The notes under the pieces: model-generated | What the model saw: only the letters and a program-made list of their open reading frames with translations | The model's database searches: none | Told to the model about the DNA's origin: nothing | From: Halodesulfurarchaeum sp. HSR-GB | GTDB taxonomy: Archaea; Halobacteriota; Halobacteria; Halobacteriales; Halobacteriaceae | DNA length: 64,000 nt | Assembly (NCBI RefSeq): GCF_031432215.1 | Contig: NZ_JAVKGN010000001.1 | Span: 1,355,421 to 1,419,420 of the forward strand | Reading direction: 5' to 3' | Translations under genes and position numbers: made by a program | In this document: in pieces, positions 28,383-35,098 of the stretch | How positions within the stretch are numbered: the stretch's first letter is position 1 | Layout of the letters: the number at the start of each line of letters is the position of its first letter

Positions 28383-29735
28383 GTGAATCGCCTCGGGGTC
28401 AAGCCCCGAGGCTTCCCGTTTCCACGACGCGCTTTGCAGACACACGCTGAAAGTCAGGTGTGTCCGTAGGGAGCGCAGTCTCCACGGGCGTGTCTTCGGG
28501 CCATCCCAGCCCTAGTTCAGAAAAGCCTCTCTGCAAGACGTTCATCGCCGCGTTCGCGTCCCTGTTTGTCTCGAATCCGCACGCCGGACAGGAGTGTTCC
28601 CGTACCCAGATGGGCTTCGCTGTCTCCACACCACACGACGCACATTCTTTGGTGGTGCCTCGCGCTTCGACCTGCACGACGTGACAGCCGTACAGGTCGG
28701 CCTTGTATTCGAGGAGGGTGATGAACTGTCGCCACGCCGCATCCTGCTTGTTGCGAGCGTTGTGCGACTGTTCCAACATTCCCTTCACGTCCAAATCCTC
28801 GACAAACACCGCGTCGTACTCACGGACAAGCCACGTCGTAATCTTGTGCTGATAGTCCAGCACCTTCCGCTTGATGTGACGCTTGACCTTCGCCACCTCA
28901 CGACGCTGTTTCTTGTAGTTGTTCGACCCTTGCGCCTTCCGCGACAACTTGCGTTGCTCGCGTCGAAGACGCTCGTACTCGTCTTCGAGGCCAAGCCAAT
29001 CCACCGTCTTGCCGTCGCTGGTGTGGACATAGTTGAGGATTCCGAGGTCGATACCCACACTGTTGCTTGAATCTAACTCATCCAGCGCGGGTTTCTCGGG
29101 TAAGTCAGCGTCGTCGGTTTCGAGACCGAACGAGACGAACCACTCACCGGTCCTCTCTTTTTTGACCGTGACTTCTTTGATGTCCGCTTCGTCAGGGACT
29201 TCGCGGTGGTAGCGGATTTTGATGTCTCCGATTTTGGAAAGCCAGAGTATCGCGTGTCGGCCACTCGTGTTTTTGAGTTCGAAGCCGGACTGCGAGTACG
29301 TCATACTCTGGAAATCACGTGGCGACTTCCACTTGAGTTTCCCAACCTTGTTCCCGTTCTCTTTCTGGTCGTTCAAGTTCGAGAGGTTCTGGTAGAACCG
29401 TGTGACGGTTCGTTGCAGAGCCTTCGAGTTGACTTCCGAGAACACGGGGAACTGGTCTTTCCAGTTGGGGAGTCGGTAGTGGTGTTTGTACGCGGAGCCA
29501 ATATTGTCGGCGTCCACGTTCTCGTACTCGTACAGGGTGTAGTTGTACGCTTGACGATGAACGTCGATATGTCGTTCCAGTTCAGCCGCTACCTCTTGTG
29601 TCGGGTACGCGGGGTAGCGGTGACTGTACTCCATCGCTGTCTCTTGATTCGGGATATGTTAACTTAATGGTTTGTATCCCTGCCTATCGGATTCAACCCC
29701 GGGGTCAAGCCCCGGGGCATTCTCCTATACCGCTT
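28383..29735 (-). mobile_element. nested IS200/IS605-type tnpB element 4
   Basis: 1353 bases on the minus strand inside element 3's tnpB. The left flank is TTAC (complement of GTAA, 29736-29739). The left hairpin is CCCCGGGG-TCAAG-CCCCGGGG (29697-29717); the right hairpin is GCCTCGGGG-TCAAG-CCCCGAGGC (28390-28412). Its right end is TTCAC or TTCA depending on how one shared base is assigned, so it belongs to a different subgroup from elements 1-3. No tnpA. Confidence 0.85.
28399..29634 (-). CDS. tnpB: TnpB RNA-guided nuclease, canonical
   Basis: 411 residues with an intact canonical RuvC site: SVGIDLGI (Asp196), VFVEDLDVKGM (Glu279), RDANAAMN (Asp359), plus a zinc ribbon CASC/CPAC (Cys 331, 334, 349, 352). 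It belongs to the common IS1341-type branch, unlike the VGD-type copies in elements 1-3. Its TGA stop (28399-28401) lies in the loop of the right-end hairpin, so the coding end and the expected omega-RNA scaffold overlap. The gene looks functional. Confidence 0.92.
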   Translation of the reverse strand: MEYSHRYPAYPTQEVAAELERHIDVHRQAYNYTLYEYENVDADNIGSAYKHHYRLPNWKDQFPVFSEVNSKALQRTVTRFYQNLSNLNDQKENGNKVGKLKWKSPRDFQSMTYSQSGFELKNTSGRHAILWLSKIGDIKIRYHREVPDEADIKEVTVKKERTGEWFVSFGLETDDADLPEKPALDELDSSNSVGIDLGILNYVHTSDGKTVDWLGLEDEYERLRREQRKLSRKAQGSNNYKKQRREVAKVKRHIKRKVLDYQHKITTWLVREYDAVFVEDLDVKGMLEQSHNARNKQDAAWRQFITLLEYKADLYGCHVVQVEARGTTKECASCGVETAKPIWVREHSCPACGFETNRDANAAMNVLQRGFSELGLGWPEDTPVETALPTDTPDFQRVSAKRVVETGSLGA

Positions 29736-30310
29736 GTAAACAGATTCGGCGCGTGTACGATAAGCGGTCACGACAGCGCGATCATAGCCGAGATGCCGCG
29801 GTCAAACATGTAGCTGAGTGGTTGCTCGAACGCAACGTCGAAACGGTGTACGTCGGTGACTTAACCGACGTGCTGTCGACGCACTGGTCTACTGAGGTAA
29901 ACGAGAAAACGCACGCGTTCTGGTCACATCGTCAACTCGTGGAGCGAATAAAACTCACGCTCGGTGATGTGGGTATCACGGTGGCGGAGACTAGCGAGTA
30001 TAAATCGAGTAGTGAGTGCCCGGCGTGTAGAAGTGATGCAGTCACTCGGAATGGCGATTCGTTCCGATGTGAAGCGTGCGATCTAGAGGCACACGCGGAT
30101 GTTGCTGGAGCGTGGAATATCTTGCAGTCAAAAGTCGGGCCGATGGCTCGGCCTGCTGCCCTGTCTGCTGACCGCGGCAGGGACGCACCCACGGATGGGG
30201 CGTACTGGCAGTGGAACGACCACGAGTGGACACCCGCCACGTTTGGGGAACACTCGTGGTCGCTCGACCAACCCAGCGTCAGCAAACCCGCAAGTTCACA
30301 GCCGGGGTAA
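29736..30310 (+). pseudogene. tnpB: tnpB of element 3, 3' part
   Basis: Continues the interrupted gene from KQIRRVYDKRSRQRD: RuvC-II YVGDLTD, VNEKTHAFW, zinc ribbon CPAC/CEAC, RuvC-III HADVAGAWN and the VGPMARP tail, ending SSQPG as in element 2. It has no start of its own. No stop or frameshift lies inside this part, so decay after the nested insertion is slight and the event is probably recent. Confidence 0.85.
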
Positions 30311-30365
30311 TCGACTGGTTGGATTACCCACGGAGGAATCCTCGCGCTTCAGCGCGGGGAGGAAG

Positions 30366-30617
30366 TCAACAGTCTTGGTCGTAGATGTTTCGTCGATGAC
30401 CCAGGGTAAGGACGTAGACAGTGCTCTCGTCACGATCCCAGTCAACAATGACCCGATAGTCACCAACTCGAAGGCGGTGCCCGTCCACATCGGAGAGAGC
30501 CTTTAGATCACGTTGCGGATCGAGATCCCGAAGGGCGTCCTTGATGCGCTCGGCTGTGTCGTTCTCCAGGTCGTCGAGGCGGCCGCGAGCTCGGTCAGAG
30601 AGGAGGACAGAAGGCAT
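30366..30617 (-). CDS. relE: RelE/ParE-family toxin
   Basis: 83 residues of the RelE fold: MPSVLLSDRARGRLDDLEND, the central GHRLRVGDYRVIVDWD and the C-terminal VLTLGHRRNIYD with the catalytic-type Arg pair. RelE toxins cut ribosome-bound mRNA; ParE relatives poison gyrase. It follows a ribbon-helix-helix antitoxin gene by 66 bases. The last codons TGT TGA are built partly by the IS right end at 30366-30369; the reconstructed original ending is TGG TAA, so only the last residue changed (Trp to Cys). ATG 30617 is used; a TTG two codons upstream is less likely. Confidence 0.82.
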   Translation of the reverse strand: MPSVLLSDRARGRLDDLENDTAERIKDALRDLDPQRDLKALSDVDGHRLRVGDYRVIVDWDRDESTVYVLTLGHRRNIYDQDC

Positions 30618-30683
30618 GGCCAATGGTAGCCCGACATCCAGTATAAGCCTACTCCCGGTGGGGCGAAAGTGAAATCAAAAACC

Positions 30684-30905
30684 CTACTCAAGATCGTCGA
30701 GGGAGACGACGTCGCCGCTATCGATTTGCTCACGACTGACCCGGATATCCTCGCGGGCCTGTTCGGATAGTTGGGGCTCTTTCAGGAGATGTCGGACTGC
30801 ATCCCGAACGAACTCGCTTTTGTTCAGATAGTGCGGGTGATCTTCGAGGAAAGTGTCGATATCTTCGTCCATCTCGTCGGGGACTTTGACATTGAGTGTG
30901 CTCAT
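30684..30905 (-). CDS. ribbon-helix-helix antitoxin
   Basis: 73 residues. The N-terminal strand STLNVKVPDEM and the helices DIDTFLEDHP and NKSEFVRDAVRHLL form an RHH (CopG/Arc-type) DNA-binding domain; the acidic C-terminal part would wrap the toxin. It precedes the RelE-like gene in the usual antitoxin-first order and should repress their common promoter, upstream at about 30910-30940. Confidence 0.85.
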   Translation of the reverse strand: MSTLNVKVPDEMDEDIDTFLEDHPHYLNKSEFVRDAVRHLLKEPQLSEQAREDIRVSREQIDSGDVVSLDDLE

Positions 30906-31397
30906 GTTGTTACTAGGGAGTTACTCTCAGCACAAGAAAAAGATTGTGTATGTGAGTCTGCCTCTGTTCTTCGTTTAGGTTCAATGGGTAAACAGAATCA
31001 ATGGCCTTTGTAGCTGAATTCAGGACTTTGACGTGTATCATACCTGCCCTTGATGCTCGAAGGTGGCGATAACCGCCGAGTGTCTCGTGATCTCCGATAA
31101 ATTTGGCGAGTGCCTTGCGGAGCCACACGAGATGGCCCATTCGGGCCAATCTCCTCGAAGCCCAGACTGTCGCACCTCGCGACGAACCGACTCTCTTCGT
31201 TCAAACTCGAACATGAAACACATCCACGCAGTAGCATTCGTTGCTCTCGCCGTGCCCTTGGTAGTGATAGCATACCACGACGAGCGAAGCGAGTCGTGGT
31301 TTCACCGGGCGCGACCGCAGGGAGCGCCCGGCTTTTTTGGTGCAGATTTTTCGAGGAGTGGTGCGCCGAAGGCGCACCCGACAACGAAAAAGGTGCA
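30906..31397. other. non-coding accessory stretch
   Basis: About 490 bases of mixed composition. Several short frames exist (for example 30913-31149 minus) but overlap each other, have no recognisable family and no convincing promoter, so I call none of them. It holds the promoter side of the antitoxin gene and a pair of strong hairpins near 31274-31338. Confidence 0.5.
31274..31338 (+). terminator. double hairpin ending in a T tract
   Basis: ACCACGAC/GTCGTGGT (31274-31281 with 31293-31300) is followed by CCGGGCGC/GCGCCCGG (31305-31312 with 31324-31331) and then TTTTTT (31333-31338) and a second T run. This is terminator-like for plus-strand transcription, although no plus-strand gene is recognised before it. 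It may instead belong to a lost mobile element. Confidence 0.4.
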
Positions 31398-31413
31398 TGG
31401 ACTCGCCGGGATT
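31398..31413 (-). repeat. partial copy of the tRNA-Ala 3' end (distal)
   Basis: TGGACTCGCCGGGATT is identical to the complement of the last 16 bases of tRNA-Ala (31652-31667). It continues for less of the T arm than the middle copy. With the copy at 31482 it suggests repeated integration or excision at the tRNA 3' end. Confidence 0.6.
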
Positions 31414-31481
31414 CCCGCGAGCGAGTGTTAACGAGCGAGTGGGAAGACGGCGAGGGAACGAGACGAACGAAGTGAGTCGAG

Positions 31482-31504
31482 TGGACTCGCCGGGATTTGA
31501 ACCC
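31482..31504 (-). repeat. partial copy of the tRNA-Ala 3' end (middle)
   Basis: Twenty-three bases identical to 31652-31674, i.e. the acceptor 3' strand and most of the T arm of tRNA-Ala. No D or anticodon arm follows, so this is not a tRNA gene but an attachment-site type duplication. Between this copy and the tRNA lies GC-rich DNA with a T-arm-like GGGCTTCAAATCCC in the opposite direction at 31562-31575. Confidence 0.65.
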
Positions 31505-31651
31505 AGAGGAAGACGGTCCTGCTCGCCTCGCTACGCTCGACTGTGCGGGCTGCGCCTTCCAGGGCTTCAAATCCCGTCGTCGCCGCTGAACACCTCGCTT
31601 CCAACCGCGAGCGACACGAGCGTCGCTCGCGGGTTGGGTACCGAGGAGAAG

Positions 31652-31723
31652 TGGACTCGCCGGGATTTGAACCCGGGGCCTCTCCCATGCCAAGGGAGTG
31701 ATCTACCACTGATCTACGAGCCC
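31652..31723 (-). tRNA. tRNA-Ala (anticodon GGC)
   Basis: 72 nt on the minus strand. Acceptor GGGCTCG pairs with CGAGTCC and contains the G3:U70 wobble that identifies tRNA-Ala. D arm GATC...GATC, anticodon stem CTCCC/GGGAG with loop TTGGCAT (GGC), T arm CCGGG-TTCAAAT-CCCGG, discriminator A. CCA is not encoded and there is no intron. Two partial copies of its 3' end lie downstream. Confidence 0.93.
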
Positions 31724-31808
31724 GCATCCACCTGTATTCCAGGTTCACAGTTAAGCCCTCCGGATCGGAGCGAAGGCACACCGAAACCCTTTATGGGGCT
31801 GGCCACCC

Positions 31809-31895
31809 CGTTCCCTGTAGGGAACGCACGACCGCAAGTCTGACTCGCCGAATATCGGCTTGGGATTGCGGTAGTGCTCGACAGCGACTGTCGAG
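31809..31895 (+). promoter_or_regulatory. structured 5' leader of rpsO
   Basis: Two perfect stems lie between a TATA-like CTTTATGG (about 31789) and the rpsO start: CGTTCCCTGTAGGGAACG (31809-31826), and CTCGACAG-CGA-CTGTCGAG (31877-31895). The leader would be about 110 bases, long for a haloarchaeal mRNA. An autoregulatory site for uS15 is a possible reading; nothing in the sequence proves it. Confidence 0.4.
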
Positions 31896-31932
31896 AACTC
31901 ATCCTGCGGCTCGTGTCGTTCCAATCAGACAT

Positions 31933-32397
31933 ATGGCACGAATGCACACCCGTCGCCGGGGACAGTCCGGATCGGACAAACCGGCGACAGACGAACCACC
32001 GGAGTGGAGTGACGTCGACGCAGACACGATCGAAGAGCGAGTGCTCGAGCTGGCCGCACAGGGCAAAGACCCTTCCCAGATCGGCATCGCGCTCAGGGAC
32101 GAGGGCGTCCAGGGCACGCCCATCCCGGACGTGAAAGCCGCGACCGGCAAGAAGGTGACCACGATCCTCGCGGAAAACGACGCGGACCCGGAGATCCCCG
32201 AGGACTTCCGGAACCTGCTCGAGAAGGCTGTTAACCTCTACGAACACGTCGAGGAGAACGGCCAGGACCACCACAACAAACACGCCCTGCAGAACCTGGA
32301 GTCCAAGATTCGCCGCCTGGCGAACTACTACCGGGGCGACCAGCTCCCGGCGGACTTCAAGTACACCTACGAGAACGCCAAGGACCTCCTCGAATAG
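31933..32397 (+). CDS. rpsO: 30S ribosomal protein S15 (uS15)
   Basis: Binds 16S rRNA and helps assemble the small-subunit platform. The 154-residue protein has the archaeal N-terminal extension (MARMHTRRRGQSGSDK, PEWSDVDADTIEERV) and the uS15 core ending in HNKHALQNLESKIRRLANYYR. First gene of an operon with the recJ-like, pcc1 and rps3ae genes: its TAG is followed without gap by the next ATG. Confidence 0.97.
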   Translation: MARMHTRRRGQSGSDKPATDEPPEWSDVDADTIEERVLELAAQGKDPSQIGIALRDEGVQGTPIPDVKAATGKKVTTILAENDADPEIPEDFRNLLEKAVNLYEHVEENGQDHHNKHALQNLESKIRRLANYYRGDQLPADFKYTYENAKDLLE

Positions 32398-33501
32398 ATG
32401 GCGACGACGGGGACACCAGACGAGAACTGGACGCCTGACGGCCTGGCTGGCCACCTGCGCGAGGCTTCCCTCGCACGGGTGGTGAGCCGCGCCGACGGCG
32501 ACGGCCTCGCTGCGGCGGCCATTCTCGGCCGCGCGCTGGCCGCGAGGAACATCCCTCGCCATCTCTCGCTGTCCCCGACTGTTGCCGACGCCACCACCCG
32601 CCTCTCCGAATCCAGCACGGCAGTCACGCTGGGATTTCCGGTCGGCGAACACGTCTGCGACGCGGAGGCCGCGGCGCTCTGTGCCTACGCGGTTGCCCGC
32701 GAACTCGGGACCGATCCCGACCCCGGCCTGGCGATCGCCGGGGCCGTCGCGGCTGACATTGAACCCCACGGGCCCGCACTCGATGCGGCCCGCGAACGGG
32801 GCCTCACCAACCGGGCCGGGCTGGCGATTCCGACGACCGATCCGGCAGTCGGACTGGCTCACACGGGGCTCGTCCACGCGGACTTCTCCGGGAGCGTCGA
32901 GGCGGCAAGCGACTTTCTCGCACCGCTCGATCTCCCAGCGGAACTCGAGGCCGATGCCAACGAACGACTGGCGTCGGCGGTGGCACTTGCGGCCACGGAC
33001 ACGGCCCGACCCGATCGGGCAACGCGAGCTATCGAAGCCGCGATTGCACCCCGGAGCTCGCCGACGGACTTCGAGACGGTCGAAGGCTACGCCGACGTGC
33101 TCAACGCGAGCGCTGCGATGGCCCCTGGTCGGGCACTCGCGGCGCTCCTGGGGACACCGGAGCTGGCGACTCTTCGAACGTTGTGGGAGCAGTACGGGAC
33201 GGCCCTTCACCGGGCTGTCGACGATCTCGCCCCGTCCGCGGGGCCCGTCGCGATGGGCACCGTCGAGGCGATCCCGCCACGGGATGTCGCCCGACTGGGT
33301 CGAGATTTCCAGGTGGACGCCGATCGACTCTATGTCGCTGGTCCGGGTGCGATCACGCTCGCGACCAGCGAGGTCGACGCACGCGAACGGCTGGAAATCG
33401 AGTTCCCGTCGGAGGCGATTACCGGCACGGATCGACTCGCAACGGTCCAAACCGAAACTGACCTGGAGACAGTCCTCACGGAGGTCGAGCCCACACGATG
33501 A
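32398..33501 (+). CDS. RecJ-like DHH-superfamily protein
   Basis: 367 residues, Ala-rich and acidic. An N-terminal SRADGDGLAAAAILGRAL corresponds to the first DHH motif (xDxDG), but the DHH triad itself and the GGGH motif of DHHA1 are not seen, so it is a reduced RecJ-like protein and may be non-catalytic. In archaea such proteins sit in this operon and some bind GINS or exosome-type complexes. Starts directly at the rpsO stop and overlaps pcc1 by four bases. Confidence 0.7.
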   Translation: MATTGTPDENWTPDGLAGHLREASLARVVSRADGDGLAAAAILGRALAARNIPRHLSLSPTVADATTRLSESSTAVTLGFPVGEHVCDAEAAALCAYAVARELGTDPDPGLAIAGAVAADIEPHGPALDAARERGLTNRAGLAIPTTDPAVGLAHTGLVHADFSGSVEAASDFLAPLDLPAELEADANERLASAVALAATDTARPDRATRAIEAAIAPRSSPTDFETVEGYADVLNASAAMAPGRALAALLGTPELATLRTLWEQYGTALHRAVDDLAPSAGPVAMGTVEAIPPRDVARLGRDFQVDADRLYVAGPGAITLATSEVDARERLEIEFPSEAITGTDRLATVQTETDLETVLTEVEPTR

Positions 33502-33755
33502 TTCGACGAGCCACCATTCGATCCACGGTCGCTGATCCGGAGACGATCGCCGAAGCGCTCGCCCCGGACAACACCGATCAGATCGAGACCACGGTGGACG
33601 AGAACGAGGTACACACCACGATCGAACGGGAGACGACGGCTGGACTCCGATCGACGGCTGACGATTACGTGATGAACCTCTCGGTGGCGATCGAGGTTGC
33701 AGCGACGGCGAACAGACACGACACGAACGAGCGATCAGACCCTACTAACACATGA
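33498..33755 (+). CDS. pcc1: KEOPS complex subunit Pcc1
   Basis: 85 residues. Pcc1 is the dimerising subunit of KEOPS, which makes the t6A modification at position 37 of ANN-decoding tRNAs. The sequence IRRATIRSTVADPETIAEAL, followed by strands with TTIERETTAGLRSTADDYVMNL, matches the family's beta-alpha fold. It overlaps the upstream recJ-like and downstream rps3ae genes by four bases each (ATGA), so expression is coupled to ribosomal protein synthesis. Confidence 0.88.
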   Translation: MIRRATIRSTVADPETIAEALAPDNTDQIETTVDENEVHTTIERETTAGLRSTADDYVMNLSVAIEVAATANRHDTNERSDPTNT

Positions 33756-34366
33756 GCGAACGATCAGTATCCAAACGCAGTCAGGAAAAGCGGTGGTACT
33801 CCGTGCTTGCGCCCGAGCAGTTCGACCGGGCCGAACTTGGCACGACCCCCGCGATCGAACCGGAACAGGTTATCGACCGTACGATCCAGACCACACTCGG
33901 CGACGTGGTCGAGGGCGGTGAGAACAACGTCAAACTCACCTTCCAGGTGAACGACGTCGGGAGCGACTCGGCCTACACCGAATTCTCCCGGTACGAACTC
34001 ACCCGGGACTACAAACGGAGTCTGGTCCGCCGCGGGTCCTCGAAGGTCAAGGCCGTCTTGACCCTCCGGACCGCGGACGACCACCGGATCTCCGTCCAGC
34101 CGGTCGCCTTCACCACGAAGGTCGCCGACCGCAGCCAGAAAGAGGCCATTCGGGCGAAGATGACCGAACTGGTCACCGAGGCAGCCAAGGAACGGACCTT
34201 CGAGGAGTTCCTCGACAGCATCATCCAGGGACATCTCTCCAGTGCCATCTACAACGAGGCCAAGACCATCTACCCGCTCCGCCGGGTCGAGGTCGAGAAG
34301 GCCGTCCTGGACGCCAAGCCCGCGGAAGTCGAGGCCGAGGAGGAGACCGCGGCCGTCGACGAGTAG
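33752..34366 (+). CDS. rps3ae: 30S ribosomal protein S3Ae (eS1)
   Basis: 204 residues. eS1 family, found in archaea and eukaryotes only, located near the mRNA exit of the small subunit. Seen: KRWYSVLAPEQFDRAELGTTP, the central FSRYELTRDYKRSLVRRGSS and the C-terminal IYPLRRVEVEKAVLDAKP. An acidic tail follows, as in haloarchaea. Last gene of the rpsO operon. Confidence 0.96.
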   Translation: MSERSVSKRSQEKRWYSVLAPEQFDRAELGTTPAIEPEQVIDRTIQTTLGDVVEGGENNVKLTFQVNDVGSDSAYTEFSRYELTRDYKRSLVRRGSSKVKAVLTLRTADDHRISVQPVAFTTKVADRSQKEAIRAKMTELVTEAAKERTFEEFLDSIIQGHLSSAIYNEAKTIYPLRRVEVEKAVLDAKPAEVEAEEETAAVDE

Positions 34367-34406
34367 GTCGAAATCGGTAAGTCCCTTCTCTCCCGAGAAC
34401 GCATAG

Positions 34407-35075
34407 ATGCGGCGAGCCCTGCGTGCACTCGGCCCGGCAGACCTCATTACCGCCGCGAACGCGGCGATCGGTTTCGTGGCCGTGGCCCTGGCTCCAGTTG
34501 ACCCGGCCATCGCTGCTCGGCTGATCCTCCTCGCCGGCATCGCCGACGCACTCGATGGGATCGTGGCCAGACGGTGGGGTGGCTCCGAAGTTGGCGAGTT
34601 TCTCGATTCGCTCGCGGACGTGGCCTCGTTCGGTGTCGCCCCCGCAGCGATGGTGATCGCCACGCTCGGTGGGACACTGCAGACCGGAGTTGGGATCGCA
34701 CTCGGGGCGATTTTCGTCGGCGCGGCCGTGCTTCGACTCGCACTGTACACCGCCTACGACACCGACCAGGCGTATACACACGGGGTGCAGACGACCCTCG
34801 CGGCGACCATTTTGGCGGCGGGCCTCCTCTCAGGGGTGCCCACTGTCGCTTTGCTTTCAGGGCTGGGCGTGTTCGCGCTGTTGATGCTCGGTGAGATGAC
34901 CTACCCCGATCTGCGGGTTCGCGACGCCTTCGTGATGGGCACGATCCAGACGGCGGCGATCCTCGTTCCGACGACTGTTCACTCGCTTTTCCCGCGCGGC
35001 CTGCTCGCCTGGGCGCTGGCCTATCTGTTGCTCGGCCCATGGTTCTATCGCGGAGCGGAAGGGAAACGCTCATAG
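34407..35075 (+). CDS. CDP-alcohol phosphatidyltransferase (archaetidylserine synthase-like)
   Basis: Membrane enzyme of 222 residues that moves a CDP-activated lipid onto an alcohol. The complete catalytic motif DxxDGxxARx8GxxxDxxxD is present (DALDGIVARR, then GEFLDSLAD). Six to seven transmembrane segments. The position of the motif near the N-terminus and the length suit PssA-type archaetidylserine synthases; the head group is inferred. It may be co-transcribed with the HEAT-repeat gene 23 bases downstream. Confidence 0.85.
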   Translation: MRRALRALGPADLITAANAAIGFVAVALAPVDPAIAARLILLAGIADALDGIVARRWGGSEVGEFLDSLADVASFGVAPAAMVIATLGGTLQTGVGIALGAIFVGAAVLRLALYTAYDTDQAYTHGVQTTLAATILAAGLLSGVPTVALLSGLGVFALLMLGEMTYPDLRVRDAFVMGTIQTAAILVPTTVHSLFPRGLLAWALAYLLLGPWFYRGAEGKRS

Positions 35076-35098
35076 GAATTCTCCCGGAAGTCGGGGAT

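Larger units (their letters stand above)
27431..30369 (+). mobile_element. IS200/IS605-type (IS608-like ends) tnpB element 3, interrupted
   Basis: Left flank TTAC (27427-27430); guide AAAG (27445-27448); left hairpin CCTCGCGC-TTTA-GCGCGGGG (27449-27468); right guide GAAT (30336-30339); right hairpin CCTCGCGC-TTCA-GCGCGGGG (30340-30359); right end TCAA (30366-30369). Left and right stems are identical. A second tnpB element (28383-29735) is inserted inside its tnpB; without it the element would be 1586 bases, almost the same as element 2. It landed in the stop codon of relE. Confidence 0.85.

Noticed and set aside
30913-31149. 78-residue frame on the minus strand upstream of the antitoxin
   Set aside because: No family, no promoter, overlaps other frames of equal quality; left as non-coding.
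31482-31590. A second tRNA gene next to tRNA-Ala
   Set aside because: Only the acceptor 3' strand and T arm are present; no D arm, anticodon arm or 5' acceptor strand can be folded.
31714-33450. 578-residue open frame on the minus strand
   Set aside because: Antisense to rpsO and the recJ-like gene; Arg-rich with no motif.
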